DNA of 64,000 nucleotides from assembly GCF_024055635.1 (NCBI RefSeq), contig NZ_JAMXMB010000025.1, forward strand, positions 124,001 to 188,000, read 5' to 3'. The notes under the pieces were generated by a model, which was not told the origin of the DNA, made no database searches, and saw only the letters and a program-made list of their open reading frames with translations. The translations under genes and the position numbers were made by a program. This document shows, piece after piece, positions 19,188 through 29,297 of the stretch. Position 1 is the first letter of the stretch; each line of letters opens with the position of its first letter. Source of the stretch: Microbacterium yannicii. Lineage in GTDB: Bacteria > Actinomycetota > Actinomycetes > Actinomycetales > Microbacteriaceae.

Positions 19188-20293
19188 GCCCGCGGTCCCT
19201 GGGCTTCGGCAGGCTGGGCGGCGGGCGCCAGTTCGAGGACGGATGCCACTTCCGACGTCGTGGCGTCGACCACGGTGGGCTCGACCTCCGAGCCGTCCGC
19301 GTTGCGCAGCGCCCAGTGCGGGTCCTTGAGACCGTGGCCGGTGACCGTCAGCACGACGCGAGCGCCCTGCGGCACGACGCCGGCCTCGACGCGGTCGAGG
19401 AGCCCTGCGACGCTGATCGCCGACGCCGGCTCGACGAAGATGCCGACCTCGCCTGCGAGGAGCTTCTGCGCGGCGAGGATGCGGTCGTCGTCGATGGCGC
19501 CGAAGTAGCCGTCGGTCGCGGCGCGCGCCTCGAGGGCGAGGTCCCAGGATGCGGGATTGCCGATGCGGATGGCGCTGGCCACCGTCTCGGGGTTGCGCAC
19601 GACCTCGCCGCGCACGAGCGGCGCCGAGCCCTCGGCCTGGAAGCCGAACATGCGGGGAATTCGTGTCGAGACGCCGGCGTCGGCCTCTTCGCGGTAGCCG
19701 CGCGTGTAGGCGGTGTAGTTGCCCGCGTTCCCGACGGGGATGAAGTGGAAGTCGGGCGCGTCGCCCAGCTGCTCGACGACCTCGTAGGCGGCGGTCTTCT
19801 GGCCGTCGATCCGGTCGGGATTGACCGAGTTGACCAGGTGCACCGGGTAGTTGTCGGCGAGCTCGCGTGCGATCTCGAGGCAGTCGTCGAAGTTGCCGCG
19901 GATCTGGATCAGACGGCCGTTGTGGGCGACGGCCTGGCTGAGCTTGCCCATGGCGATCTTGCCTTCAGGGACGAGCACTGCCGCCGTGATGCCGGCGTGC
20001 GCGGCGTAGGCCGCGGCCGAGGCCGACGTGTTGCCGGTCGACGCGCAGATGACGGCCCTGGCGCCGTGATCGATCGCGCGCGAGACGGCGACCGTCATGC
20101 CGCGGTCCTTGAACGAGCCCGTCGGGTTCATGCCCTCGAACTTCACCCACACGTCGGTGCCGGTGCGACGCGACAGCGCCGGGGCGGGCAGCAGCGGCGT
20201 GCCGCCCTCTCCCAGCGTGACCACGGTCGAGGTGTCCGTCACGCCGAGGCGATCTGCGTATTCGCGGAGGACTCCGCGCCAAACATGTGCCAT
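19184..20293 (-). CDS. thrC: Threonine synthase
   Basis: PLP enzyme that converts O-phosphohomoserine to threonine. The 369-residue protein has Lys62 in [10 protein letters not shown] as the PLP lysine, the [13 protein letters not shown] loop and the [11 protein letters not shown] phosphate-binding region. The start is the ATG at 20293 ([12 protein letters not shown]); a much longer open frame upstream is an antisense-type shadow over hom. It lies 20 bases after hom and overlaps thrB by ATGA. All threonine-branch enzymes after aspartate semialdehyde are therefore in one operon with lysA. Confidence 0.96.
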   Translation of the reverse strand: MAHVWRGVLREYADRLGVTDTSTVVTLGEGGTPLLPAPALSRRTGTDVWVKFEGMNPTGSFKDRGMTVAVSRAIDHGARAVICASTGNTSASAAAYAAHAGITAAVLVPEGKIAMGKLSQAVAHNGRLIQIRGNFDDCLEIARELADNYPVHLVNSVNPDRIDGQKTAAYEVVEQLGDAPDFHFIPVGNAGNYTAYTRGYREEADAGVSTRIPRMFGFQAEGSAPLVRGEVVRNPETVASAIRIGNPASWDLALEARAATDGYFGAIDDDRILAAQKLLAGEVGIFVEPASAISVAGLLDRVEAGVVPQGARVVLTVTGHGLKDPHWALRNADGSEVEPTVVDATTSEVASVLELAPAAQPAEAQGPRA

Positions 20294-20313
20294 GTCAGTC
20301 TCCTTCAGACCCG

Positions 20314-21627
20314 TCAGTTGCCTTCGACCCGCAGAACCGAGACGACGCGTTCCACCACGCCGCTGGCGGCCAGTCGGTCCACCGTCTCGCTGAGGTCCTG
20401 CTCCAACGCCTTGTGCGTGCCGATCACCAGTCGGGCCACGCCGCCCTCGCCCTCGCCCGACTCCACGACCGTCTGCTCGACGGTGGCGATCGAGACGCGC
20501 CCGTCGCTGAGGATGCCGGCGACCGTCGCGAGCACTCCCGGCTGGTCGTCGACCTCGAGCGTGATCTGGTAGCGCGTGGTGACACGGCCGACGGGCACGA
20601 TGGGGAGATTCGCGAGCGTGGACTCGCCGACGCCCACCCCGCCCGCGATGTGACGGCGCGCCGCCGACACCACATCGCCGAGGACGGCCGATGCGGTCTG
20701 CACGCCGCCGGCGCCCGCGCCGTAGAACATCAGGTTGCCGGCGGCCTCGGCCTGCACGAACACCGCGTTGTTGGCGCCGTGCACGCTGGCGAGCGGGTGC
20801 GCGCGGTCGATGAGCGCGGGATAGACCCGCACCGAGATGGATTCTCCGGATGCCTCGGTGAGGCGCTCGCAGACGGCGAGCAGCTTGATGACATACCCGG
20901 CGTGGCGCGCGGCATCCATCATGGAGGAGTCGATGGCGGTGATGCCTTCGCGGTGCACCGCCTCGAGCGGGACCGTGGTGTGGAAGGCGAGGCTCGCGAG
21001 GATCGCAGCCTTCTGAGCGGCGTCGTAGCCTTCGACGTCGGCCGTCGGGTCGGACTCGGCGTACCCGAGGCGCTGCGCGTCGGCGAGCACGTCGGAGAAC
21101 TCGGCGCCCTCCGTGTCCATGCGGTCGAGGATGTAGTTCGTCGTGCCGTTGACGATGCCCATGATGCGCTGGACGCGATCGCCCGCGAGCGAGTCGCGGA
21201 GCGGGCGGATGATCGGGATCGCGCCGGCGGCTGCCGCCTCGTAGTAGACCTCGGCGCCGACCTGGTCGGCCGCGTCGAAGATCTCGGGACCGTGCGTGGC
21301 CAGGAGCGCCTTGTTGGCGGTGACGACGTCGGCACCCGAGTTGATCGCGTGCAGCAGGTAGCTGCGCGCCGGCTCGATGCCGCCCATGAGCTCGATGACG
21401 ATGTCGGAGCCGACGATCAGCGAGTCCGCGTCGGTCGTGAACAGCTCGGACGGCAGATCGACGTCGCGCTTGGCGTCGACGTCGCGCACCGCGATGCCGA
21501 CCAGCTCGAGCCGCGCTCCTGCCCGGTCGGCGAGCTCGTCGGCGTGCTGGCGCAGCAGCGCGGCGACCTGCGAGCCGACGGCTCCGGCCCCCAGCAGCGC
21601 GACGCGGAGTCGGCGGTAGTCGGTCAT
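20314..21627 (-). CDS. hom: Homoserine dehydrogenase with ACT domain
   Basis: Reduces aspartate semialdehyde to homoserine using NAD(P)H. The 437-residue protein begins with the Rossmann loop [12 protein letters not shown], has the catalytic region [11 protein letters not shown] and [17 protein letters not shown] with the active-site acids and lysine, and ends in an ACT domain (residues about 350-430, [19 protein letters not shown]) through which threonine usually inhibits the enzyme. The ATG at 21627 overlaps the lysA stop by four bases. Confidence 0.96.
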   Translation of the reverse strand: MTDYRRLRVALLGAGAVGSQVAALLRQHADELADRAGARLELVGIAVRDVDAKRDVDLPSELFTTDADSLIVGSDIVIELMGGIEPARSYLLHAINSGADVVTANKALLATHGPEIFDAADQVGAEVYYEAAAAGAIPIIRPLRDSLAGDRVQRIMGIVNGTTNYILDRMDTEGAEFSDVLADAQRLGYAESDPTADVEGYDAAQKAAILASLAFHTTVPLEAVHREGITAIDSSMMDAARHAGYVIKLLAVCERLTEASGESISVRVYPALIDRAHPLASVHGANNAVFVQAEAAGNLMFYGAGAGGVQTASAVLGDVVSAARRHIAGGVGVGESTLANLPIVPVGRVTTRYQITLEVDDQPGVLATVAGILSDGRVSIATVEQTVVESGEGEGGVARLVIGTHKALEQDLSETVDRLAASGVVERVVSVLRVEGN

Positions 21628-23093
21628 GCGGTCCCTTCCATCGGTGCGTCCTGAAGAGGACGCCCAGCATCGAACACGGTCGCGGCGAGGCCGGCATCGC
21701 GGGCGAGCAGATCGTCGATCGTCTCGCCGCGCACGATGACGCGCGCCTCTCCCCCGCGCAGCGCCACGATGGGCGGGCGCGGGACGTAGTTGTAGTTGTT
21801 CGCGAGCGAGAAGCAGTAGGCGCCGGTCGCGGGCACGGCGAGCAGATCGCCGGGTGACACATCGCCGGGGAGGTACTCCGCGTCGACCACGATGTCGCCC
21901 GACTCGCAGTGCTTTCCGACGACGCGCACGAGGGCGGGATCGGCGTCGCTCGCGCGCGATGCGATGCGCGCCGAGAACTGGGCGCCGTACAGGGCCGGGC
22001 GGGCGTTGTCGCTCATGCCGCCGTCGACGCTGACGTACAGGCGCGTCAGGCCGTCGCCGCTGACGTCGCCGCCGAGGGCGACCGGCTTGGTCGTGCCCAC
22101 CTCGTACAGGGTCACGCCCGCGCGGCCGACGATCGCCCTGCCCGGCTCGAACGCGAGGTTCGGAACCGGGATGCCGCGCACCTCGCACTGCTGCGCCACC
22201 GCCTCGGCGATGCCGAACGCGAGCTCCTCGATCGGCGTGGGGTCGTCGACCGACGTGTAGGCGATGCCGAAGCCGCCGCCGAGGTTGAGCACCGGCAGCT
22301 CGCCGCCCTGGCGCAGCTCGGCGTGCAGCTCGACGAGGCGCGCGGCGGACTCCTCGAAGCCGGCGGTGCCGAAGATCTGCGAGCCGATGTGACAGTGCAG
22401 GCCCACGAGCTGGAGACCGTCCAGCTCGCGGATGCGGGCGGCGGCGGCGGCGGCATCCGTCAGCGTGAAGCCGAATTTCTGGTCTTCGTGGGCCGTCGCG
22501 AGGAAGTCGTGCGTCTCGGCGTGCACGCCGCTGTTGACCCGCAGCAGCACCGCCTGCGACGCACCTCGGCGCTGGACGATGGCACCCAGCCGCTCGATCT
22601 CGATGAGGCTGTCGATGACGATGGACCCGACGCCCGCCTCGACGGCGCGCTCGAGCTCGGGCACCGACTTGTTGTTGCCGTGGAAGCCGAGTCGGGCAGG
22701 GTCGGCTCCCGCCGCCAGCGCGAGCGCCAGCTCACCGCCGGTGCAGACGTCGACGGCGAGCCCCTCGTCGGTCACCCATCGCACCACCTCGGCGGTCAGG
22801 AGCGCCTTGCCGGCGTAGTAGACGCGGGCCTGTGCGCCGTGCAGCGCGGCCGCGGCACGGAAGGCGTCCAGCGCGCGCCGCGCGGTCGCGCGCACCTCGT
22901 CTTCGTCGATGACGTAGAGCGGCGTGCCGAAGCGCTCGCGAAGCGCCGTCGCGGTGATCCCGCCGAGCTCGAGGACACCGGCCGCGTCACGGGTGGCCGC
23001 CGCCGGCCACACCGCGGGGGCGAGGGCGTTGGCGTCGTCGGGACGCTCCAGCCATGCGGGAACGACGGAGCGGGTATGCGGGTCGGCGGACAC
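21624..23093 (-). CDS. lysA: Diaminopimelate decarboxylase
   Basis: PLP enzyme for the last step of lysine synthesis, from meso-diaminopimelate. The 489-residue protein has the alanine-racemase-like barrel with the PLP lysine in [11 protein letters not shown], the glycine-rich phosphate loop [12 protein letters not shown] and the C-terminal [10 protein letters not shown] active-site cysteine motif. I chose the GTG at 23093 ([15 protein letters not shown]) because homologues usually begin near there; a GTG at 23186 is also possible. Four-base overlap with hom indicates an operon lysA-hom-thrC-thrB, joining the lysine and threonine branches. Confidence 0.94.
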   Translation of the reverse strand: MSADPHTRSVVPAWLERPDDANALAPAVWPAAATRDAAGVLELGGITATALRERFGTPLYVIDEDEVRATARRALDAFRAAAALHGAQARVYYAGKALLTAEVVRWVTDEGLAVDVCTGGELALALAAGADPARLGFHGNNKSVPELERAVEAGVGSIVIDSLIEIERLGAIVQRRGASQAVLLRVNSGVHAETHDFLATAHEDQKFGFTLTDAAAAAARIRELDGLQLVGLHCHIGSQIFGTAGFEESAARLVELHAELRQGGELPVLNLGGGFGIAYTSVDDPTPIEELAFGIAEAVAQQCEVRGIPVPNLAFEPGRAIVGRAGVTLYEVGTTKPVALGGDVSGDGLTRLYVSVDGGMSDNARPALYGAQFSARIASRASDADPALVRVVGKHCESGDIVVDAEYLPGDVSPGDLLAVPATGAYCFSLANNYNYVPRPPIVALRGGEARVIVRGETIDDLLARDAGLAATVFDAGRPLQDAPMEGTA

Positions 23094-23201
23094 GGTGGAC
23101 CAATCGGTGGGAGCTTCGACGCGTGGCCGTCCGGGGATGGTGGTACGGCTCTGCCTGCTGGAGGGGTCACGCTCTGGCGGTGACACGGGTCTCCGGCGGT
23201 G

Positions 23202-23213
23202 CTAGAAGTCTAG
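23202..23213 (-). promoter_or_regulatory. Possible -10 region of the lysA-hom-thrC-thrB operon
   Basis: On the minus strand TAGACT at 23212-23207 matches the actinobacterial -10 pattern and lies within the palindrome CTAGAAGTCTAG. It is about 110 bases before the preferred lysA start. No clear -35 box is seen. Confidence 0.35.
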
Positions 23214-23259
23214 GGCACACGACTCCGGCCCCTCGTGTCGTGTGACGCCGTGCGGCCGC

Positions 23260-24081
23260 TCAGGCGCAGGTGCCGTTCTCCTGCAGCGCGGGATCGGTGG
23301 CGATCGAGCCGTCGACGTCGAAATCGGCCACCAGGAGGTCGCCGTCCACCTCGACGCCCGTGAGCACCACGCCGGCCGGGAGGTACTGCGCGATGCACAC
23401 GTTCCAGTCGCGCAACACGGTGTCGGCGAGCCTGCCGAACTGGTCGCGCAGCGCGTCGGCGGTCACCTCCGAGCCGCCGAGCTGCAGCGACGCGGGCGAG
23501 AGCACGACCTGTCCGTCGGCCGCGGTCGGTGTGAGGGCGACTCCGATGGGGATCGCGACGCCGAACAGCTGGAGGTCCAGCGACATGGTGACGTTGGGAG
23601 CTGCCAGCCCGACGGTGTCGGCGGGGAAGCCCTCGACGGTCGACAGCAGCGTCTGCAGCTGCGACTCGTCGAGCGACACGGTCGCCGTGGCGCCGCTCAT
23701 CTCGCCGTCGCCCCGCACCGCCACATCGTGAGCCGTCACCGTGACGTCGCCGGTGACGCCACCGAAGGTGACGTCGTCGGACGCGATCGTGAGGTCGTCG
23801 ATGCTGCCGCCGATGAGTTGAGGGATCACCGCTCCGGCGACATCGACGTCGATCTGCTGATCGGCCGGCAGCGACAGCTGCGTGCGCACCTGGTCGCGCA
23901 CCACGCCCGTCACGATCTGACGCGCGATCGCCTCCGCCGCGAACCAGGCGGCGACCGCCAGCACGGCGACGATCGCGAAGGCCACGATCCACGGCCACAC
24001 GCGGCGCCGGGGAGCCGGCTCGGCGGCGGGCACCATTCCGTCGGGAAGGGGTTCCGTCGCCTGCGTGTCGCCGTGAGACAT
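23260..24081 (-). CDS. LmeA-like (DUF2993) phospholipid-binding membrane-anchored protein
   Basis: A 273-residue protein with a short cytoplasmic N-terminus, one membrane helix at about residues 27-48 and an extracytoplasmic beta-rich domain. Repeated patterns such as GGSIDDLTIASDDVTFGGVTGD and the final FDVDGSIATDP are typical of DUF2993/LmeA proteins, which in mycobacteria take part in envelope lipomannan elongation. The start ATG at 24081 (MSHGDTQATEP) lies two bases after the argS stop, so it is probably co-transcribed with argS. Function here is inferred from the family only. Confidence 0.78.
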   Translation of the reverse strand: MSHGDTQATEPLPDGMVPAAEPAPRRRVWPWIVAFAIVAVLAVAAWFAAEAIARQIVTGVVRDQVRTQLSLPADQQIDVDVAGAVIPQLIGGSIDDLTIASDDVTFGGVTGDVTVTAHDVAVRGDGEMSGATATVSLDESQLQTLLSTVEGFPADTVGLAAPNVTMSLDLQLFGVAIPIGVALTPTAADGQVVLSPASLQLGGSEVTADALRDQFGRLADTVLRDWNVCIAQYLPAGVVLTGVEVDGDLLVADFDVDGSIATDPALQENGTCA

Positions 24082-24083
24082 GT

Positions 24084-25751
24084 CTACATCCGTTCCGGTG
24101 CGGTGACACCGAGCAGGTCGAGCCCGTTGCGCAGAACCTGTCCCGTGGCGTCGTTGAGCCACAGACGCGTGCGATGGACGGGCTCCACGGGCTCGTCGCC
24201 CAGGGGGATCACGCGGCAGTTGTCGTACCAGCGGTGATACAGCCCGGCGAGCTCCTCGAGATAGCGGGCGACCCGGTGCGGCTCGCGCACCTCGGCCGCG
24301 AACCCCACGATGCGCGGGAACTCCTGCAGCGCGCCGAGGAGCGCCGACTCGGTCTCGTGCGTGAGCAGCTCGGGTGCGAACTGCGAGCGATCGACTCCGG
24401 ACGCCGCGGCGTGGCGTCCGACGTTGTGGGTGCGCGCATGCGCGTACTGCACGTAGAAGACCGGGTTGTCGTTCGTGCGCTTGCGGAGGATCTCGGGATC
24501 CAGGGTCAGCGGCGAGTCGGCGGGGTAGCGCGCGAGCGAGTACCGCAGCGCATCGGTGCCGATCCAGTCGCGAAGGTCGTCGAGCTCGATGATGTTGCCC
24601 GCGCGCTTGGAGAGGCGCGCCCCGTTGACCGACACGAGCTGGCCGATGAGCACCTCGATGTCCTTCTCGGGATCATCGCCTGCCGCGCCGGCGAGCGCCT
24701 TCAGACGGTGGACGTAGCCGTGGTGATCGGCGCCGAGCAGGTAGATCTTGTGCGCGAAGCCGCGGTCGCCTTTGCTGAGGTAGTAGGCCGCGTCCGCGGC
24801 GAAGTAGGTGTACTCGCCGTTGGAGCGGCGGATGACCCGGTCCTTGTCGTCGCCGAAGTCGGTGGTGCGGACCCACACGGCGCCGTCCTCGTCGAAGACG
24901 TGGCCCTGCTCGCGCAGACGGTCCACCGCCTCGTCCACGAGGCTGGGCTCGCCACCCGGTCCCTTCGCATGCAGCGTGCGCTCGCTGAAGAAGACGTCGA
25001 AGTGGACGTTGAACTTCTCCAGCGACGCCTGCAGGTCGCCGAGCTGCAGCTCGTACGCGCGGTCGCGCGCCACCGCCGCCTGTTCGTCGGCCGGGAGAGA
25101 CAGCAGGTCGGGCACCGCGGAGAGGACGCGCTGCGCCAGGTCGTCGATGTAGGAACCCGGGTAGCCGCCCTCGGGGGTCGGCTCACCCTTCGCGGCCGCC
25201 AGAACGGAGCGGCCGAACCGGTCCATCTGCGCACCGGCGTCGTTGACGTAGAACTCCCGGACGAGGGTGGCGCCGCTGGCCAGCAGCAGGCGCGCCAGGG
25301 AGTCGCCGAGCGCCGCCCACCGGGTGTGGCCGATGTGCATCGGCCCGGTCGGGTTGGCGCTGACGAACTCGAGGTTGATCGTGTTCCCGCGCTGCGACTC
25401 GTTGGTGCCGAACGCCGCGCCGGCATCGACGATGGTCTTCGCGAGCACACCGGCGGCCGCGGCATCCAGCCGGATGTTGATGAAGCCGGGACCCGCGACC
25501 TCTACACCGGCGACGCCGTCGACCGCGGCCAGGCCGGCAGCGATGTCGGCGGCGAACTCGCGCGGGTCGGCACCGACGGTCTTCGCCAGCTTGAGTGCCG
25601 CATTGGAGGACCAGTCGCCGTGGTCACGGTTCTTGGGCCGCTCGAGCGGCAGGTCGGCAGGGGTGAGCCCCTCGGCCGCACCGGGTCGTCGGGCCTCGGC
25701 GAGCGGGGCGACGACGGCGAGCAGGGCGACGGAGAGGGCTTCGGGATTCAT
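24084..25751 (-). CDS. argS: Arginyl-tRNA synthetase
   Basis: Charges tRNA-Arg with arginine in the cytoplasm. The 555-residue class I synthetase has the N-terminal ArgRS-specific domain, the HIGH motif at residues 139-142 ([15 protein letters not shown]), the KMSKS-like loop in [10 protein letters not shown] and the C-terminal DALR anticodon-binding domain ending [10 protein letters not shown]. The gene lies directly upstream of lysA's neighbour lmeA-like gene, an arrangement (argS-lysA) common in Actinobacteria. Confidence 0.97.
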   Translation of the reverse strand: MNPEALSVALLAVVAPLAEARRPGAAEGLTPADLPLERPKNRDHGDWSSNAALKLAKTVGADPREFAADIAAGLAAVDGVAGVEVAGPGFINIRLDAAAAGVLAKTIVDAGAAFGTNESQRGNTINLEFVSANPTGPMHIGHTRWAALGDSLARLLLASGATLVREFYVNDAGAQMDRFGRSVLAAAKGEPTPEGGYPGSYIDDLAQRVLSAVPDLLSLPADEQAAVARDRAYELQLGDLQASLEKFNVHFDVFFSERTLHAKGPGGEPSLVDEAVDRLREQGHVFDEDGAVWVRTTDFGDDKDRVIRRSNGEYTYFAADAAYYLSKGDRGFAHKIYLLGADHHGYVHRLKALAGAAGDDPEKDIEVLIGQLVSVNGARLSKRAGNIIELDDLRDWIGTDALRYSLARYPADSPLTLDPEILRKRTNDNPVFYVQYAHARTHNVGRHAAASGVDRSQFAPELLTHETESALLGALQEFPRIVGFAAEVREPHRVARYLEELAGLYHRWYDNCRVIPLGDEPVEPVHRTRLWLNDATGQVLRNGLDLLGVTAPERM

Positions 25752-25842
25752 AACCGCACCAGTCTATTCGCCGGGTCCCGAACGTTCTGTCGCGAGCGTC
25801 CGGCGCGCGTCAGCCGGCGACTCGCTCACGCCGTGCGGGGCG

Positions 25843-26733
25843 TCAGGAGATCTGCACCAGCGCGCCGAAGTCGTCGAGAGCCGGATCGGTCCAGACGCCC
25901 TCTCCGATCGCGGCCGGCGAGCCGGCCACGGCCGGCTGATCGGCCGGGAGGGCTGCCAGTCCATCGAGGGGCGCCGCATCGGGGACCGCCCATGCGTCGA
26001 CATGCAGGCGCGTCAGCCCGACGTAGCCGCCGTGGTAGCTGAGGAAGGCGCAGTCCGCGGCATCCCGTCCCGTCGCGATGCGCACCAGCGACCGCCGGTT
26101 CGACAGCCGCGTGGCGTCGATCACATACCAGGCGCCGTCCAGGTATGCCTCGGCGACGGCGTGGAAGTCCATGGGGCGCAATCCGGGCGCGTAGCAGGCG
26201 GCGTAGCGCGCCGGCATGTCCATCGCTCGCAGCAGGGCGATCACGACGTGCGCGTAATCGCGGCACACGCCCTGCCCTGTCATGAGGGTGGTCACGGCAC
26301 TGTCGGTGCCCTGGCTGAGGCCGGGGGTGTACGTCGTGCTCGTCGAGACGAACTCCGACACCGCCGCGATGAGGTCGTGGCCGGAGAGTCCCTTGAACTG
26401 CCGGCGGGCCTGCTGGAACACCTCGTCGGACTGCGCGTAGCGGCTCGGGCGGAGGTAGGTGATGGCCTCGAGGTCGCTCGTGCGGCTCGTCGACGCCTGG
26501 CCGTCGACGGTCGCTTCGTAGCGGATCTCGAGGCGACCGGGCTCGCCCGTGAGGCGGTGCAGCCTGCTCCCGGACTGGTCGACGATCTCGGTCGGCGTGT
26601 ACACGCGATCGCCCTGGGTGAACGTCAGCTGCTCGTTCGAGATCGGCACTGCCTGGGCGGCCGCGATCTGGAAGATGAGGTCGACGGATGCCCCCAGTTC
26701 GAGGTCCATCTCAGCGGTCACGACGCGTTGCAC
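25843..26733 (-). CDS. Transglutaminase-like cysteine protease-fold protein
   Basis: A 296-residue soluble protein with an N-terminal beta-rich transglutaminase-N-type domain and a C-terminal transglutaminase core. The catalytic triad is visible: Cys in GVCRDYAHVVIALLRA, His in PMDFHAVAEAYL and Asp in WYVIDATRL. Members of this family act as peptidases or amide-forming enzymes; a specific substrate cannot be told. No signal peptide is seen. It is transcribed toward argS with a 91-base gap and diverges from the SGNH hydrolase gene. Confidence 0.85.
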   Translation of the reverse strand: MQRVVTAEMDLELGASVDLIFQIAAAQAVPISNEQLTFTQGDRVYTPTEIVDQSGSRLHRLTGEPGRLEIRYEATVDGQASTSRTSDLEAITYLRPSRYAQSDEVFQQARRQFKGLSGHDLIAAVSEFVSTSTTYTPGLSQGTDSAVTTLMTGQGVCRDYAHVVIALLRAMDMPARYAACYAPGLRPMDFHAVAEAYLDGAWYVIDATRLSNRRSLVRIATGRDAADCAFLSYHGGYVGLTRLHVDAWAVPDAAPLDGLAALPADQPAVAGSPAAIGEGVWTDPALDDFGALVQIS

Positions 26734-26875
26734 CGAAGTATCCTCGCACGCCGGGAAGGCTGTCCGGCACGGAGTTCCACAGGCTCGGCGACGGGCGGCC
26801 GACCATGGTGCGGAACCTCAGGATCCGCCCCAGGGATTCCCCTGTTCACGGCGCGTGTTCGGTGTTCCCCGAACG

Positions 26876-27718
26876 ATGACTTACCCTCTTCTCATGCACG
26901 CGCCCGGCCGCACTCGCGCACGGCGGCTGTGGCTCCCCCTGCTGGGCGCTGCGCTGGCCGTCGCTGCGGTGTGCGCGGTAGCGGTCCTGCGACCCTGGGG
27001 CGCGCCCGAGCCGGTGGCCCCGGTGGCTGTGGCGGAAGGGGATGCCGCGGTCGCGGCATCCGCTCCGCCCGCCCCTCTCGTGCTCGAAGACGACGCGCGC
27101 GTGCTCGTGTTCGGCGACTCGTGGGTCTACGGGTCGGCGGCGACAGTGCCGACCCTCGGCTTCGCATACCTGCTCGCCGACGAGCTCGGCGTCGAGACCG
27201 TCGTGAACGGCGTGCGCGGCAGCGGGTACCTGAAGCCCGGCCTCGACGGTCCGGCCTACGGCGAGCGCATCGCCGCCCTCGACCCGGCGCTCGACCCCGA
27301 CCTCATCATCGTCGAAGGCTCGATCAACGACCGCAAGCTGTACCCGACCGGTTACCGGGATGCCGTGACCGCCGCGTGGGACGCGCTCGAGGCCCGCTAC
27401 CCCGAGGCCACGATCGTCGTCCTGGGCCCCTCGCCGCAGGTGCTGCCGGTCGAGAGCGCGACGCGCGCCATCGATGCCGAGCTCAGCGAGCTCGCCGCCG
27501 GACGCGGCTGGTGGTACATCTCGCCCATCGCCGAGGACTGGATCACCACGGCCAACTACCTCGACGTCATCGACACCGGCCCGATCGGGCGGGACCACCC
27601 GTCGACGGACGGCCATGCGTACCTCGCCGGGCGCGTCGCGGACGCGATCGAGCGCATGGAGCAGCAGGCCGCGGTCGTGGCCGACGCCCCGCACGACGAG
27701 GAGACCGTCGCGCCGTGA
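26876..27718 (+). CDS. Secreted or membrane-anchored SGNH/GDSL hydrolase
   Basis: A 280-residue protein with an N-terminal signal anchor (RRLWLPLLGAALAVAAVCAVAVL) and an SGNH hydrolase domain. Block I is VFGDSWVYGS with the nucleophile Ser, block II Gly is in NGVRGSGYL, block III is EGSINDRK with the oxyanion Asn, and block V is DHPSTDGHAYLAG with the catalytic Asp and His. Likely an esterase or deacetylase acting outside the membrane. The ATG at 26894 is an alternative start. The gene ends 35 bases before a bidirectional terminator that borders the integrated element. Confidence 0.83.
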   Translation: MTYPLLMHAPGRTRARRLWLPLLGAALAVAAVCAVAVLRPWGAPEPVAPVAVAEGDAAVAASAPPAPLVLEDDARVLVFGDSWVYGSAATVPTLGFAYLLADELGVETVVNGVRGSGYLKPGLDGPAYGERIAALDPALDPDLIIVEGSINDRKLYPTGYRDAVTAAWDALEARYPEATIVVLGPSPQVLPVESATRAIDAELSELAAGRGWWYISPIAEDWITTANYLDVIDTGPIGRDHPSTDGHAYLAGRVADAIERMEQQAAVVADAPHDEETVAP

Positions 27719-27752
27719 CCGGCGGGTCCGCGGCGTCGCCGCCGGATAAACG

Positions 27753-27786
27753 AAGAATCCCAGGCGAACCTGGGATTCTTTCTGTT
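27753..27786. terminator. Bidirectional intrinsic terminator at the left edge of the element
   Basis: A perfect 12-bp stem (AAGAATCCCAGG at 27753-27764, complement at 27769-27780) with a CGAA tetraloop and a T-rich tail. It ends the SGNH hydrolase gene. Before integration it would also have lain directly 3' of the tRNA-Arg gene. Confidence 0.85.
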
Positions 27787-27832
27787 GTGCCCCCGACAGG
27801 AATCGAACCTGCGACCTTTGGTACCGGAAACC
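27787..27832. repeat. attL: 46-bp copy of the tRNA-Arg 3' half
   Basis: This 46-bp stretch is identical to 49149-49194, which is the 3' part of the intact tRNA-Arg(CCG) gene from the anticodon stem to the CCA. The flanking bases differ on both sides. Here the rest of the tRNA is missing, so it is the duplicated att core left by tRNA-targeted integration. Confidence 0.95.
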
Positions 27833-27935
27833 TCTCCCGGGCCTTTCAGCCGCCGGGCGGCTCGTTGAAATCCGCGTAATTCCGGGCTTTTTCGCCCTTT
27901 CTCAATCAGGTCGATCGGGGCGATTCTGAGACGTT

Positions 27936-27955
27936 TGTTGTCAAAATGTTGTCAC
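27936..27955 (+). other. Putative integrase arm-type sites, left end
   Basis: Two direct copies of TGTTGTCA(A/C) start at 27936 and 27947, exactly 11 bases apart. The same pair with the same spacing occurs at the right end inside the integrase gene. Paired direct repeats flanking the core are typical arm sites of tyrosine integrases. Confidence 0.65.
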
Positions 27956-28007
27956 GGATGGGGCGCTCTCGACGGTGTTCGCCGAACCGCCACCGGAGCC
28001 GCACTCG

Positions 28008-29198
28008 TTAGCGCATCGCGTCTTGGATGCGGCGGTCGAGGTCATCGAGCTCCCCGAGGAGGTCGGACGCCATCCATACCCGATCCCTCTTCCTCCCGGT
28101 GATCTCACGGATCACCCCCGCTTCGACGAGGCGATCAATTGCGGCGTAGGTCTGCACAGTTTTCGTGCCCGAGTAGCGCTCGAGTTCATCCGCGTTCATC
28201 ACGGGGTGGTCGAAGAACATAGGAAGAAGGTTGCCGATCGCCGACCCCTTGCGCGGCTTCAGCTCGGCCATCCATTCCTCTGGGAGCTGCTTGATGCGCT
28301 CGATCGATGTACGTGACTCGATGGCGGCGACGTGTGCGGATCGAGTGAACAGGCCGGCGAGTGGACTTGGGTCACCGGCGCGGTACGTGGCCAGCGCGGT
28401 GAAGTAGTCGTCGCGGCGCGCGAGAATGCCGGATGCCAGCGGGATGACGGCGTTCCTGGTGACGCGGCGCCGTCGCAGCGAAGCCGAAACGAGCGCACGT
28501 CCCACACGGCCGTTGCCGTCTGTGAACGGGTGGATCGACTCGAACTGGGCATGTGCGATCGACGCCTGGACGAGCACCGGTATGTCATCGCGGTTCAAGT
28601 AGTCCAGCAGATCGCGCATCAGCGGCTCGACGCGCTCCGGTGCCGGTGGAACATGCAGCGCACCGCGAGGGGAGTAATCCGAGCCTCCGACCCAGTTCTG
28701 CATGTCCCGCATCCGACCTGCATAGTCCGCTTCGTAAGGGTCGTCCCGCATGAGCGCGCGGTGCGAATCGAGCAGATCCTCGAGTGTGAAGGTGCCGCGC
28801 TCCCCCACGACTGTCACCATGTGGTGCAATGCCGTACTCGCGGCCACCATGCTCGCGGCGGACGAATTGGCCCGGTTTCCCGCGATCGCTCGGGCGTAGT
28901 CTTCGGCGCTGGCGGTGATTCGTTCGATCTTCGATGAAGCCACCGACTCCGTGCGGATCATGAATCGACTGAGTGCCACGGAGTTGCCCTCGGCGTCGGT
29001 GTCGGCACGGGCGATCACGATGAGTGCGCTCTCGGCCGCTGAGATGAGCGCCAGTGACGGGGTGTAGTCGAGGTTCGCGATGAACGGCGGGATGGAGACG
29101 TCGACGGATTGCATCGTGCGGTCCGCGCGTGTTCCGCCGCGCGCAGTCTGGCGCCAAGGAAGACTCGCTACTCCGTGCGCGGGCCACCCATTGCTCAT
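28008..29198 (-). CDS. Fic-domain protein (probable AMP transferase) with C-terminal winged helix
   Basis: A 396-residue Fic protein. The catalytic motif HPFTDGNGRVGR is complete at residues 223-234, so it should transfer AMP (or another NMP) to a target hydroxyl. An N-terminal helix has SSKIER at 88-93, close to the class II inhibitory motif (S/T)xxxE(G/N), with Glu92 as the likely inhibitory residue but Arg in place of the final Gly/Asn. The last roughly 70 residues look like a winged helix. The ATG at 29198 follows a small CATAC/GTATG palindrome and a 13-bp inverted repeat, which suggests self-regulation. It is the first gene inside the left end of the element. Confidence 0.9.
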   Translation of the reverse strand: MSNGWPAHGVASLPWRQTARGGTRADRTMQSVDVSIPPFIANLDYTPSLALISAAESALIVIARADTDAEGNSVALSRFMIRTESVASSKIERITASAEDYARAIAGNRANSSAASMVAASTALHHMVTVVGERGTFTLEDLLDSHRALMRDDPYEADYAGRMRDMQNWVGGSDYSPRGALHVPPAPERVEPLMRDLLDYLNRDDIPVLVQASIAHAQFESIHPFTDGNGRVGRALVSASLRRRRVTRNAVIPLASGILARRDDYFTALATYRAGDPSPLAGLFTRSAHVAAIESRTSIERIKQLPEEWMAELKPRKGSAIGNLLPMFFDHPVMNADELERYSGTKTVQTYAAIDRLVEAGVIREITGRKRDRVWMASDLLGELDDLDRRIQDAMR

Positions 29199-29216
29199 AC
29201 CGAAAGTATGGCGCCT

Positions 29217-29251
29217 GTTAGTTTGGTTTTACAATGCTAAACCGAACTAAC
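29217..29251 (-). promoter_or_regulatory. Palindromic operator upstream of fic
   Basis: Inverted repeat with 13-bp arms and one mismatch (GTTAGTTTGGTTT at 29217-29229 against AAACCGAACTAAC at 29239-29251), 19 bases before the fic start. The region is unusually AT-rich (TACAAT lies in the loop) and would overlap a promoter. The Fic protein's winged helix is the obvious candidate to bind it. Confidence 0.65.
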
Positions 29252-29297
29252 GGACGCGTTACTTCGGGAACCGCCTCGGCATCTAGCGGGCGCTGGC

